A DNA stretch of 64,000 nt from Odiellus spinosus (GCA_963920705.1 OY987226.1:30670424-30734423); one strand, 5' to 3'; shown: positions 31,688 through 42,560, counted from the stretch's first letter. The notes: generated by a model not told the origin, from the letters alone. Program-made: numbers and translations.

Positions 31688-31751
31688 GTTATTTCCTTGA
31701 CTCATACCCGCTAGTTACACTTTTTTGAACGTAAAAATAATTATCTCGCAG

Positions 31752-31924
31752 ACGGTTGTGCCATATTCCAGTATTTCTTCTCCCAAAAGTCGATTTAGCG
31801 TTTTAAACAGCCATCATTCGTATTTCATTTTATCCGATAATGGGACCATTGGAAGATACGGCGTTGAAATTATACTTCGTAAAAAACTGGAACGATATAT
31901 CAGCAAACAAAAAATATAAAAAAA
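31752..31924 (+). pseudogene. TRPM-channel exon (N-terminal homology region), with terminal stop
   Basis: After the acceptor TTATCTCGCAG the frame reads SSISSPKSRFSVLNSHHSYF, then SDNGTIGRYGVEI, LRKKLERYISKQKI. This matches the strongly conserved N-terminal cytosolic segment of TRPM cation channels, where a serine/proline-containing stretch, VLN, HSHF, DNGT-GKYG-E and L-K-IS-QKI occur in that order. A consensus donor (GTGAGT) follows at 31925, but an in-frame TAA at 31917-31919 comes just before it. So this is either a pseudogene fragment, a gene with an early termination variant, or a local sequence error. The LTR of the Gypsy element ends only 37 bp upstream. No other TRPM exon was found in the window. 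Confidence 0.72.
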
Positions 31925-33234
31925 GTGAGTATTATGCCTAGTTTTTAAATTAATGGAGACTAAGGAATGAAAACGAGTGATATATTACAACTGAAAACAG
32001 GCTTAGCAGGCATCTTTGAGGCGTTTGTTTAAATTGCAGCCTAATCCACCAGAATAAACAACATATACGTATCAATTTGAAACCTTCCCGGAAAATAGTC
32101 TTAGCTGGATTCGTGGAGATCAGCCGAATTTCTTCTTGTTGAAGGGTCAGGGACCAATGGGTCTTTGCTAGACCCGTCGATAAGGCGAGATCGCCGCTAG
32201 AATTCCCATTACATTTGTTTGGTCGCTGACTGCTCTATAAAAGAGTGGACAGCCTGTGTTTGAATTCGCAATAGGAACACTCGTCGATAGTTTCTATTCA
32301 AAACTGTTAATTGAATTTTTTAAGCTCGATTTAGCGTTTTTAAGAGAGATTATGTTTTTACGATGTTTAACGCGCCTTTTAAGTTAAATAAATTTAGTTT
32401 CACGAAAACAGCATTTCGAACTGCCACGGTCGCCATGAAAGGCGCGTCTATAATGGCATCTAGCCTGGCTATATGTACGCTCTGTTTTCCCTCGAGTCAG
32501 GGGTTCTGAGAAAGTTTTACGTTGGGAACGACCCCTTGTTTCCTTTACCAATGAAAGACACAAAGTTTTCCTAACGTAGATTCTCAGAAGCATGCGCTTT
32601 TAATGACAGACGAACTGCAATACAATCTACGAGGAGAACTCGCGTAGAGGGCGCTGCTGAAGAGGGTCATTCCCCCTGATGCCACCCGAAACACTAAATA
32701 ATCCCGGGAGAAAAGTCACTCTTGGTCAATGAGAGGATGAATTTTTTACACGATGATCGAACTAGGATATATCTTAAATATTTAATACGTATTCCTTAAC
32801 TAAATTCTATAACAAGTTCATGTTATAATTTAATACTCTAATTATTAATAAAGATTAACTTAAAAGATCTACGGACATGTATTATCTATATTTTTATTAT
32901 TAATATCAACAGCAATCTCTTTTTATACAAAGAAAAAGGGGTTGCAACTTTTGATCTGGTATCCTTTTGTTATTAAATAGACAACGTGATTAATCTTGAT
33001 TTAATTTATTTAACCATATTAAATTACACTACTTATTAATCACTTCAGCTAAGCCTAATAAAATATGAGTTAACCTCCTAACCAGCCACCACCAAACAAG
33101 CATCAGAAGTGAAACCGCTATCACGTGGCAAAACTTTAACTACTAGAGCTACAAAAATGACGTCATTTGGGGGCGTGTCTATCAAAAAAATTGGAGGATC
33201 ATATAGTTGACCTTTGCACCCCCTTAAAGGGAGA
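31925..33234. other. No gene seen; segment shared with ~55.45-55.65 kb
   Basis: About 32085-32130 (CCCGGAAAATAGTCTTAGC then GGATTCGTGGAGATC) matches 55489-55530, and both are followed within 60-150 bp by a TATA box (CTCTATAAAAGAGTGG at 32234; GCTATAAAAAGAGCG at 55571). They look like promoter or LTR parts of one repeat family. TAGAGGGCGCTGCTGAAGAG is at about 32645. A 69-codon minus-strand frame (32384-32593) is unsupported. Confidence 0.4.
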
Positions 33235-33585
33235 GTAGGAGGTCAGAGGTTATCTAAGTCTTACTCTCATGATGTTCAATGTGCAAGTCTCATGAAATGC
33301 ATAGAGGGTAGAAAGGAGTAGAAGGCTTGGCTTGGAGAGTTCTCGCTTGACAATTTGCATGTCAACTTCCGGTATGCGCGCGACTTTTTCTATTACATCA
33401 TAGAGGCTCTGATTGGTTCATTGGCGATGAACCGGATGTAAAGAGACAAATTTTTCAAATGAATAACACAAAAAAAGCGAGAACTCTAAAATTGCCTTGC
33501 CAAAGCCAGGCCTACTCCTCTTCTTTCTACCCTCTATGTGAAATCTAACACTCCCCTTGACTTAGATAATCTCTAACCTACTTAT
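33235..33585. repeat. Inverted repeat overlapping the Copia 3' LTR start
   Basis: GCATAGAGGGTAGAAAGGAG and AGAGTTCTCGCTTGACAATT on the left recur inverted on the right (AGCGAGAACTCTAAAATTG, CTTCTTTCTACCCTCTATG). TGAAAT flanks the tighter repeat on both sides (about 33293 and 33540). GAGGTTATCTAAGTC and its inverse extend the symmetry outward. It could be a MITE near the LTR start or two LTR ends in opposite orientation. Confidence 0.55.
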
Positions 33586-34480
33586 AAATTAGTCTTCTCA
33601 ACTTAGTTTCATTAATATACAAAATTTCTCTAATTTTCTCACTGGTAACAGTTTTGTAAATACATTATTATTATCTGTTCTTACAAACATTAAATAAATT
33701 TCTATTAAAACAATCTCGAATGAAATGGAAACGTATATCAATATGTTTTGAACGGTTATTCTCAATCACATTTCTAGAAAAATCATTAGCCGCTTGGTTA
33801 TCACAATACACCCTAGTTAAATCTAAATCCAGTTTATCTATGCATAGTTTATAAAGTTCATTCATAATCGGAGACAACCAGGCTAGTTCTTTTGCCATCT
33901 CCGCTAGGGCGATATACTCGGACTCCATTGTCGACACTGCAACACAGGACTGCTTGACCAAACTGATACCTAAGGTGTTGTGATAGTGAAGCGCGTATTC
34001 CTCAGTGTCTCTCACGTACTGCAACACACTTTTCAGGTATTTGCTATGATTTTTCCCGGGATTAGATGAATATCTTGCAAGCCGTGATACGATAAACGTT
34101 ATATCTGGTCTCGTTCACTGTGAGAAGTAAAGAAGAATTCCAATTAGTTTTCTATACGGGCTCTCGTCTTCGTTTCTTTCTGATGTCTTCTCATTCTTAA
34201 TTAACAGTGTTCCACTGGAAAGAGGGATTTCTGTTTTCTTATCTGAAGGCTGCATATTGAATTCTTTCTTTATCTTATCAATATAACTTCGTTGGTGAAT
34301 AAGTCCTCCATGTCTAGGGAATTCGAATTCCACTCCGTGGAAATATTTTAGATCTCCCAAATTGGTGACTTCAAAAATTGAGTTTAGCTTCTTTACAAGC
34401 TTTTCCATCAGATCAGAGTTCTTGCCAAATATTACAGGGTTCGACATAATAAAACCCAGCCCAGTGGGTGGGGAAGTCAA
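33551..34480 (-). pseudogene. Ty1/Copia pol remnant: end of RT and RNase H
   Basis: On the minus strand 34480-34115 encodes the end of RT (NLGDLKYFHGVEFEFPRHG, HQRSYIDKIKKEFNM, SPYRKLIGILLYFS). After a stop, 34027-33671 encodes RNase H (QSCVAVSTMESEYIALAEMA, RVYCDNQAANDFS, KHIDIRFHFIRD). The SxxESEY and DNQ-A motifs are diagnostic of Copia. A polypurine tract, AAGGGGAG, lies just before TGTTAGATTTCAC (plus-strand near 33550), the probable 3' LTR start. Integrase, protease and Gag are missing to the right, where the minisatellite begins. Confidence 0.85.
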
Positions 34481-34624
34481 ATGCCGTTGAAGTACGAGTA
34501 CTGAAAACTGTTCAATGCTTCATAGCCGTAACGAACACAATGGAATGTATATTCTGTACTTTTAACTATACCTTTGGTTGAAAATCCCTTTGAAATGCTT
34601 TTTGATTGTTGACAAGTTTGTTTC

Positions 34625-36345
34625 TGCTTGTACATTGAAACTTCTGGCCCGGCTGAATCTTACTTCTGGCCCCGGGGCTGAAACTTTCTCCTGGCCCCGG
34701 GGCTGAAACTTTCTCCTGGCCAAGGGGCTGGAACTTTCTCCTGGCCCAGGGGGCTGGAACTTTCTCCTGGCCCAGGGGGCTGGAACTTTCTCCTGGCCCA
34801 GGGGGCTGGAACTTTCTCCTGGCCCAGGGGGCTGGAACTTTCTCCTGGCCCAGGGGGCTGAAACTTTCTCCTGGCCCAGGGGGCTGAAACTTTCTCCTGG
34901 CCCAGGGGGCTGAAACTTTCTCCTGGCCCAGGGGGCTGAAACTTTCTCCTGCCCCAGGGGGCTGAAACTTTCTCCTGCCCCAGGGGGCTGAAACTTTCTC
35001 CTGCCCCAGGGGGCTGAAACTTTCTCCTGGTCCAGGGGGCTGAAACTTTCTCCTGGTCCAGGGGGCTGAAACTTTCTCCTGGCCCAGGGGGCTGAAACTT
35101 TCTCCTGGCCCAGGGGGCTGAAACTTTCTCCTGGCCCAGGGGGCTGAAACTTTCTCCTGGCCCAGGGGGCTGAAATTTTCTCCTGGCCCAGGGGGCTGAA
35201 ACTTTCTCCTGGTCCAGGGGGCTGAAACTTTCTCCTGGCCCAGGGGGCTGAAACTTTCTCCTGGCCCAGGGGGCTGAAACTTTCTCCTGGCCCAGGGGGC
35301 TGAAACTTTCTCCTGGCCCAGGGGGCTGAAACTTTCTCCTGGCCCAGGGGGCTGAAACTTTCTCCTGGCCCAGGGGGCTGAAACTTTCTCCTGGCCCAGG
35401 GGGCTGAAACTTTCTCCTGGCCCGAGGGCTGAAACTTTCTCCTGGCCCGAGGGCTGAAACTTTATTCTGGCCCGAGGGCTGAAACTTTATTCTGGCCCGA
35501 GGGCTGAAACTTTATTCTGGCCCGAGGGCTGAAACTTTATTCTGGCCCGAGGGCTGAAACTTTATTCTGGCCCGAGGGCTGAAACTTTATTCTGGCCCGA
35601 GGGCTGAAACTTTATTCTGGCCCGAGGGCTGAAACTTTATTCTGGCCCGAGGGCTGAAACTTTATTCTGGCCCGAGGGCTGAAACTTTATTCTGGCCCGA
35701 GGGCTGAAACTTTATTCTGGCCCGAGGGCTGAAACTTTATTCTGGCCCGAGGGCTGAAACTTTATTCTGGCCCGAGGGCTGAAACTTTATTCTGGCCCGA
35801 GGGCTGAAACTTTATTCTGGCCCGAGGGCTGAAACTTTATTCTGGCCCGAGGGCTGAAACTTTATTCTGGCCCGAGGGCTGAAACTTTATTCTGGCCCGA
35901 GGGCTGAAACTTTATTCTGGCCCGTGGGCTGAAACTTTATTCTGGCCCGAGGGCTGAAACTTTATTCTGGCCCGAGGGCTGAAACTTTATTCTGGCCCGA
36001 GGGCTGAAACTTTATTCTGGCCCGAGGGCTGAAACTTTATTCTGGCCCGAGGGCTGAAACTTTATTCTGGCCCGAGGGCTGAAACTTTATTCTGGCCCGA
36101 CGGCTGAAACTTTATTCTGGCCCAAGGGCTGAAACTTTATTCTGGCCCAAGGGCTGAAACTTTATTCTGACCCAAGGGCTGAAACCTGTTTAGGTCCGGG
36201 GGCTGAAACTTTCCTCTGGCCCCGGGGCTGAAACGTTTTTCTAACCCGGGGGCTGAAACTTTTTTCTCGTCCGGGGGCTGAAACGTTTTTTTCTGAACCG
36301 AGGGCTGAAACCTTTTTCTGGCCCGGGGGCTGAATCTTATTATTA
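34625..36345 (+). repeat. 1.7-kb GC-rich minisatellite with 26-bp and 25-bp unit classes
   Basis: 34650-35415 is made of 26-bp units (GGGGGCTGAAACTTTCTCCT then GGCCCA). From about 35420 to 36130 the unit is 25 bp (GAGGGCTGAAACTTTATTCT then GGCCC), repeated about 28 times with almost no variation. 36130-36345 holds degenerate units. The switch from a variable 26-mer to a homogeneous 25-mer shows a recent expansion of one variant. Confidence 0.92.
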
Positions 36346-36990
36346 TTATTACCATTATTATTATTGTTATTATTATTATTATTAAGAAGGGGGTGGCCGG
36401 ACAGATCCGGCCAAGCACGTCGACTAGTAGTCCATTGTACAGCTCCCAGACAATTTATGACTTAAACAGTCTGTGTTGAAGCGAAGAATTTGCTTCACCG
36501 GGATGTCAGAAACCTCATGGGTTTCTATTTGATGCTCAAACCTCTCAGCCGAGTAGTTACCACAGCTGCACAGAACATGGGAGGTTTCAACAACAAGGCA
36601 CGCCCTGCAGAGTGGATCGTCCCCAATGCCAATCAGGTGGATGTGCCTGTTGAGTTGACAGTGTCCAGTTATTAGACCGCTAACCAATCGAGTACTAGGC
36701 CTAGAGAGCGCGAGTAAATACCTCGCTCTTTGCTTAGTCGGACCAAGGATGAATTCCTTGGTTTGTCTTTGATCATCCATCTCCAACCAAAGTCTTAGTT
36801 GGTGGTCAGTCATGACTTTACGGAATTGGTTTCGCACCATGCCAATCGGTAGAGGAGCAGTGGGTTGTGTTGGAGGGTCATTGAACGAAACTAAATAATC
36901 TCCACATTCATTTGAAATCGCCTTTTCTATTCGAATATTACATTTTTCTACGTCACTAGTGATGAAATAATTGAAAAAGTAAATTTTTTG
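36337..36990 (-). pseudogene. LINE 3' terminus with RNase-H-like C-terminal region and (TTA)n tail
   Basis: On the minus strand 36960-36424 reads MVRNQFRKVMTDHQL, QTKEFILGPTKQRARYLLAL, GLITGHCQLNRHIHLIG and DPLCRACLVVETSHVLC. This is the C-terminal tail common to several LINE clades (LTGHC-LNRHLH, then a CxxC-H-C motif). It is followed on the same strand by a trinucleotide tail, seen on the plus strand as (TTA)n at 36337-36384. The fused N-terminal residues from 36961-37041 are flanking sequence. The element is strongly 5' truncated. Confidence 0.82.
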
Positions 36991-37309
36991 GAAGAAAGAT
37001 TTTCCAAAGCAGAAACTATAAAAGGCAATCGTCGCTTTCATACGTTTGTTCCTTTGAACCGCTGCCTACGTTAATCAAGGCCCGTGCGCGGTGTTCTCGA
37101 GGGGGCGACTTTTAGGAAACGTGACTTCTTGTTTTCTCTTTATTTTACCGTGAGATGGCACTCCGAGCTGTACCGAAATAAGGGAAAATCTATTAATTTG
37201 GAAATATTAAGGCGGTAATTTCAAGGGGGCATCCATAAACATATTTTTGTTTATTAAAACTAGTTGATTTTAATGTTTTTGATGATAATAAAAGTAGTTT
37301 AAATGGAAG

Positions 37310-37440
37310 AAACCTTATACCCTCTTCAGACGAGGCGAAGTTAGCCTTCTCAGTTCAATGAAACTCGGTTAAGTGTGATTAAACCACGGTTAAATCTAAT
37401 TAAACAAGCTAGTTACGCCTCGTCTGAAAAGGGTATTAGA
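37310..37440. repeat. Small inverted-repeat insert within the P element
   Basis: ATACCCTCTTCAGACGAGGCG on the left pairs with CGCCTCGTCTGAAAAGGGTAT on the right. Its interior (TAGCCTTCTCAGTTCAAT, AACTAGCTTGTTTAATTAGA inverse) resembles 10620-10800. It is a small dispersed MITE. Confidence 0.65.
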
Positions 37441-37535
37441 AATTTAATTTAAAAGTATTTAAAATGAAAGAAACCATAAAATTTTAAATTATAAAAGCTT
37501 TATTAGGAATTATTTTCTTGTGTAAGGTAATTAAT

Positions 37536-38638
37536 TTATACTTTCAATACTTTCCTGGATAACGGTTTAGAATTATGAGTTTTCTTAATTTCTTCCCGAT
37601 CCGAGATATCACGAGCATGATTGTGTAACAGTGGCTTTAAATATTTTGAAAGTAACAATTTAATTAAATTTTCATTGCCTGGACAGTGGCATTTTAGAGG
37701 TTTTATAAAATGTGGGAAAATTATTTCGCAGTATGTTGCTAGTACTAGGCAATTCGGTAATACATTAATTGAATTTTGGGCACAATCTGTTACAATTGTT
37801 TTAAGGGAAATAAAAAGACGGCTAGGGGTACCGTAGACCCCCATTGTCTTGAGCTTTAATTAACTTTGGCAATGGTGAGTTCGAGGCTGGATGGGTTAGC
37901 TTCTCTACACAGTTATCACATTCGGAATGCTCTTCTGCGACTCTTAACTAAATATCCTCCAATTAATGCAATTGTGCAGTTGCTTATGGTTACAGTACAA
38001 CCATCTGAAATTATGAAAGTTTTAGAATTCGACACGAGACATCTGATTAGACAAATATTTAACATTTTACCTTTTTCTGTAACATTCTCCATCATCTCCA
38101 AAAGTTTCCGAAGGTACGATGAAAGATGAGTTTTCATTTCTTCAGCCTGGGCCACAACTGAGAGATCTCTGTTTTCTTTGCGCTTTTCAATTTGGTTCCT
38201 CGTATTATTACCGTAAATTTTTGAAACTTCAATATTGTTTCCACGGTTTGCGTTGCAATATGTGGACGCTTTTAAGATTCCAATCTGAAGGGCTTGCTCG
38301 AGGCCCAAAGAGCATGACCTTGCGTCCATGCAATCGTTAAAACCACCACTTCTTAGCTTGCTGAAACTTTCTTCAATGGTGTCGCTTGATAATTTTCGGG
38401 TTAGCACAAAATGAAACCCAATTTCTAGCAAATGTTTAGTTACTGCTATTGTAGATTTTGTAGTCATTACCAAGGCTTCGTACGTTTCATCAGTGAATCG
38501 TTCGGTTTTTAATGTTGCATGGGTTTGAATCCCTTCGATGAACATGAGGAAGTCATTTTCAAGCTGGAGGCGTTCATTTTTTCGTGGTAGAGTTTCCAAT
38601 TCTTCGCGATGTTTTTTGCGGGATCTTTCTAAAGTTCT
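37536..38638 (-). pseudogene. P-element transposase, C-terminal exon, frameshifted
   Basis: An acceptor (TTTGTCTTTGTAG) precedes LERSRKKHREELETL at about 38638. The frame carries FTDETYEALVMTTKSTIAV, HFVLTRKLSSDTIEESFSKL and GGFNDCMDA. The Y/F-VLT-K-L-D-IE-FF-R pattern is the late RNase-H-like block of P and THAP9 transposases. The first break follows GGYLVKSRRRAF near 37925. The next frame gives CDNCVEKL and QDNGGLRYP, the cysteine-rich C-terminus, and a second break near 37830 leads to SRLFISLKTIVTDC and the end at 37536. Two frameshifts and missing upstream exons make it inactive. Confidence 0.8.
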
Positions 38639-38699
38639 ACAAAGACAAAATTTGTAACAGTTTCTTTATTAATCCTAAATGAGGTAGACTTAAATAGAA

Positions 38700-39916
38700 A
38701 CTGGGGATATTTCCGTTAACCGACCCCCACTAAATAACGATGGTCATAGACTATTTAGGGCCTGGGGAGTTCAGAAAAAATAATAAAAAAATCTCTGGCC
38801 ACAGGAAGTTTGAGAAAACCTTATTTGAAAATTTGAAATTCCCATGCTAAAGGAATCGATAAAAAATCACTTCGTTATAGGGTTGCATTCTCCCTTTAAA
38901 TCGTGACGCGAATGATCGTTTAATATTGATTGTTTATGGAAAATTCGTAAGTGAAATATTGTTGGACCAAACTATTAATTAGCCCGAGAAACGATCGCCA
39001 AAAATTGGTCAATTTGGGCGTTTGTTTTGAGGAAAATGATAATAATCCCTGTTCGAGAGGGAGTCGTAAATTTCTTAATTTGACAAATCGAAACTACGTT
39101 TCTTTCGATTTCCGAAACGTGGAAAAGAAATCAAAAGTCGTAGAGAAACGGATTAAGGGTTGGGTAAATATTAATAGCGACGCTCGATACTCGCCAATAC
39201 ATGTTTAATTAGCAATCGAGAACGCGTTAATTTTGCATTCCACCAAGAGAGAGATAATGAATTGACTTCGTTGAAAGGGGGTTTCCATTCAACCGAATCT
39301 CATGGGACCGAATCCCATTCGTCCGAAAAATTCTAGCTGAAATTTGGAAAATCTAGCCCAACGGCGGGTTTCGATTGAATAAGAATTTGATTGAAAAAAT
39401 TTATATATATGTAGCGTTACTTTATAAGCGGAAAGAAATATGTTATACTTCGACGGGGTTTTCGTCTTACCGTTGTCTAGTGATAGTAAATCTTGTTTCG
39501 AGTCCCCGTCGATGAAGGTAAGTTTCCAAAATATATAATTTGAAATCGATAATAATATAGACTGGTGATCACGAAAGCCTTAGCGTCGTCGACTCCAAAA
39601 ATTATCATAAAAATAAAGTTTCATTAAATGTTTATTCTGTAAAATTAACATATTTTAATTTAAAATTATAGCTTACCCATTAAATAGCAAGCCATATTTG
39701 CGGCCGCTACACCCCTAGGCCCTACTCTCCACAAGCAGCTGGGCAAAAATGGTTTCAGGAAAATCCGGCTAAAACGCAACGCGCGGGGAAAATAGGTATT
39801 TCAAATATTTCTAGTCAAGCTCGCAGCGCTCGCGGTGAGGGAATTTGGCAACTTAAATTGCCAAACGAAAAATAAAAATCAGTTCCGCGAACGGGCCTTG
39901 ATTAACGTAGGCAGCG
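38700..39916. other. P-element 5' region, no recognisable exon
   Basis: The region contains an 85-codon frame (38951-39208) without known motifs, the GGACCGAATCCCATTCG motif cluster (39290-39320) shared with the left edge of the window, and TATATATA near 39402. THAP-type C2CH sequence was looked for on both strands and not found. Confidence 0.4.
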
Positions 39917-39923
39917 TTTGAAC

Positions 39924-41445
39924 TCAATCCAAATTCAAACAGGGCCATTTTCCTCGATTTAAGAGGATATTGCGTTAGAAACATTATTGCTGGTGGACAT
40001 GGAAAAAAAGCTATATTGGAAGAATGGAGTTTTCAAATTAATTTCGAGATTATTTTGTTTCATTTATGTAGCCTCTATTCCAATAATTATTATTGGCCAC
40101 TTAATAAAGATGAAAGCTGTGTCTTACCAGAAAACATAACATTTAATTCAAAATCCTATATCTTTGGTGTCGCTTGGGAACACAATAAATATTTGGAGGA
40201 TCAAATAATTAGGGATCTTCTACGAGTACTGGTTGAGGACCTGGATCAATGCAAATATTGACCCATCTCGAAAATTTCAATATGTTGTGATCCAGATTAA
40301 ACTCATTCGTTGCTAGCACTATTTGACTTTAAAATTTTAAATAAAAAATACATAGTTTTATCATAATATGAATATTAGCATAATTTAACATAATTATGCC
40401 TTTTTCACTACGGACTACGTAAGCCTAAAGTGTCCTTCCTCCATGGTAATTGTATCTTATTACATATCAAAAATTTAAACCCATTTCCCCTAAGACTACA
40501 TTTATTGGGGCTTATAAGCAGACGAAAGTGAAAATAAGTTCTAGGATATAGCTTTATTGCGGCATACTTATGTTTAATTAAAATAGTATGGGTTTTAACA
40601 ATCTGCTTTCTGAGTGCTGACAATTGAACGTGGAACAATCTATAGGATTTGTTTGGGGCACGATAGTCAAGTTTTCAAGCACTCGCACATATCTAATGAA
40701 TATATTAGTTCTTATGGCTCACTTGTTTTTTTTTTTTTTTTCCCTGTCCTTATCTGTCTGCCAAATTCCTCAATTAGTTGCAAACTTGCTGAAATTAAAT
40801 TGATGGTAATATGAGATATAGCAGGATAGCACACTGAATGATGTGATCTATCTTATCTATATATTTCCAAATCGATGGACGGGGCCCGTAATGATCTTTG
40901 TTTAGAGGGCTGCAAAATGAAAAAAACTCAATGCCAATGCCGGCCAACTCCAACGGTAAATGTTTTATAAACGCTACTGCCACCCTAACGCCATTGTAAA
41001 TCTTCGCAAAGCCTCCTAACTACCATACTAAAAACAAAAGAAAATGTAATCCCTGCCAAAGCCAATTAATAAGTTTCACTAGATTCCCACTCAACGTAAT
41101 CCGCTAGGCTAAAACTGACATTGATTAACCTAAAATGGTTAAGTTTGTTGAGTAAAAATTTTAGTGAGAGAGACGTATATAGGCCACGTTTTTACCACCA
41201 CTTCTTCACCCCGCAATGGCTCGATGCAGTGTCTTATTGCTATCAGCCCTTGCCTGATGCAATCAGCAGGAAGTGGCAACGCCATTATAATTTTTATGAT
41301 TTTTCTAGGGAATCCAGAACGAGATTACCTAGAACCACATCTACATGGTAAACTCGAGCAAAGGGATCCACACTAACTCAGCGTTATATAGCCCAATGGA
41401 CGTAAAATAATCACAAATAATGAAAATGTAATTCATTATGTAGGA
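39924..41445. other. Unassigned region; one 81-codon frame of unknown nature
   Basis: 40016-40261 (+) encodes MEEWSFQINFEIIL, ENITFNSKSYIFGVAWEHN and a DQIIRDLLRVLVEDLDQ end. The composition is protein-like and the frame is open upstream to about 39966, but I recognise no family and see no clear splice pattern. The rest, including frames at 40408-40638 and 41121-41376, shows nothing convincing. Confidence 0.3.
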
Positions 41446-41855
41446 CAGGGGTCCCTGGCCAACCTTTTCGGCTCAAGGGCCAAATTCGAAAATTCCAATT
41501 AGATCCCAGGCCGCATGCATCAATTAAATTTGCATTAGGAAGTTTCAAACCACTCTTCATTCAATGAGCAATAATTCGTACCACGTAAACTTTGTGAAGA
41601 GAATCAGACGATGCAAAGCAACGACCAGTGCAGAAAAAAAGATTTCCTAATTATTGAGACCTCATAAGAGGGAAAATTCAAGGTTACGATGCCGCAGTTC
41701 GCCGAAGACAATCGCCTTACGAAATTTCCTTTATACTCAAAAAGTCGAATTCGAATTTGCTTAAAATTTGCCGCGGGCCGCAAAACCATTAAGGATAGAT
41801 TACGATCGCGCGCCACAATTTTAAACACGGCGGGCCACGTGTTGGGCTACCCCTG
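41446..41855. mobile_element. hAT-type MITE, TSD ATGTAGGA
   Basis: Ends CAGGGGTCCCTGGCCAACC and GTTGGGCTACCCCTG are imperfect inverted repeats with the CAGGGGT start of many hAT MITEs. The 8-bp duplication ATGTAGGA is perfect at 41438-41445 and 41856-41863. Internal motifs (GGGCCAAATTC, CGCGGGCCGC, GGCGGGCCACG) also fit. It lies right at the edge of the Helitron helicase remnant. Confidence 0.92.
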
Positions 41856-41869
41856 ATGTAGGACTTGTA

Positions 41870-42560
41870 ACATTAATAATACCTGACATAACCTGGAACC
41901 AACAACCAGAAAATCTGGCTCCAGAGAAAATATGGTGCAAATCTTGTTGCAATCCCCAGAGCGGATTATTACCAAGGAATCCAGAGTAAGGCCTGTCTTG
42001 AGTTTTCGGAACTTGAAAATCGAAGCTGTCGCCAACTGGTTAAAATCCCCCACAACCAAAAATGAGAGTCCCTCGAAAGTATTTTCGGACCCCATGATTT
42101 TTTGGCATCTTGAATTCACTCTCATGAGGATTCCCACTTCAGCCATTGAAATCTTGTCAATTATTATCAAACTCGGGTCCTTCCGGGCAACACTAATTTT
42201 GTTCAACATTTCCGATTCCATTCGCGACATGGGACCCCGGTATTGGCTTTACGGGAAGTGAGAACGGGAACGACCCTCCAATGTGGAAAACCGCTCCCGT
42301 GTAAGCACACTTTAGAGCAATTACGCTCGAGTTGTCAGCTCCTGTCTGTTTATACGGCATTGATCAAGACGCTTTTTCCCACTCCTGCTCCTCCAGTAAC
42401 AAAAAGTCGTAATGGCTGGCCAACTTATGTTTTGAAATGACCAAGAATGTACCCAAAAACTTCATTTTGTCTGTTGTTCAAATTCTGAACCATTTGAGCA
42501 TACTCTTTGTCCTTTACGTATCTAACAATATTTACTATTGTGTAATCTTCGACCGTGAAC
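41870..42560 (-). pseudogene. Helitron helicase (Pif1-like) remnant
   Basis: On the minus strand LNNRQNEVFGYIL is followed by a Walker A, VTGGAGVGKSVLINAV (about 42353-42400), then after breaks by SLIIIDKISMAEVG, where the Walker B DEIS has become DKIS, and LSFLVVGDFNQLATA (42110-42010). These are motifs I, II and III of the Pif1-type helicase half of Helitron Rep-Hel proteins. In-frame stops and shifts are present. It is in the same orientation as the Rep remnant at 48.9-51.2 kb and in the right order to be the C-terminal half of one original gene. Confidence 0.8.

Larger units (their letters stand above)
30014..31714 (+). repeat. 3' LTR of the TatD/MBD Gypsy element, split by a LINE
   Basis: The LTR starts TGTAATGGGGACCC at 30014 and runs to about 30389 (GTGAAACC). 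The remaining 27 bp, ending CCCGCTAGTTACA, lies at 31688-31714, after the LINE insertion. Comparison with the LTR at 19037-19367, which has GTGAAACCAG followed within 36 bp by ACCCACTAGTTACA, shows the break. CTATATACTACAG near 30205 may be the TATA region. Confidence 0.7.
37060..39916 (-). mobile_element. P-superfamily transposon, TSD TTTGAAC
   Basis: Terminal inverted repeats CGCTGCCTACGTTAATCAAG and its inverse bound the element. TTTGAAC is found on both sides (37053-37059 and 39917-39923). The minus-strand gene shows P/THAP9-type transposase motifs. The 2.86-kb length suits a P element, but the N-terminal exons (THAP finger, early catalytic region) are not recognisable in 38700-39880. Confidence 0.85.

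Noticed and set aside
19037-31714. 19037-19367 and 30014-31714 as the two LTRs of a single intact insertion
   Set aside because: The LTRs are strongly diverged, flanks do not match, and most of gag-pol is missing between them; they are better treated as related but separate copies.
32110-32170. Next TRPM exon (GTTGAAGGGTCAGGGACC resembling the VEGGP block)
   Set aside because: Only a few codons resemble it, no acceptor or frame support, and the segment belongs to a repeat shared with 55.5 kb.
36137-36418. Minus-strand frame RFQPSVQKKTFQPPDE-type repeats as a gene
   Set aside because: It is the degenerate edge of the GC-rich minisatellite joined to the LINE tail microsatellite.
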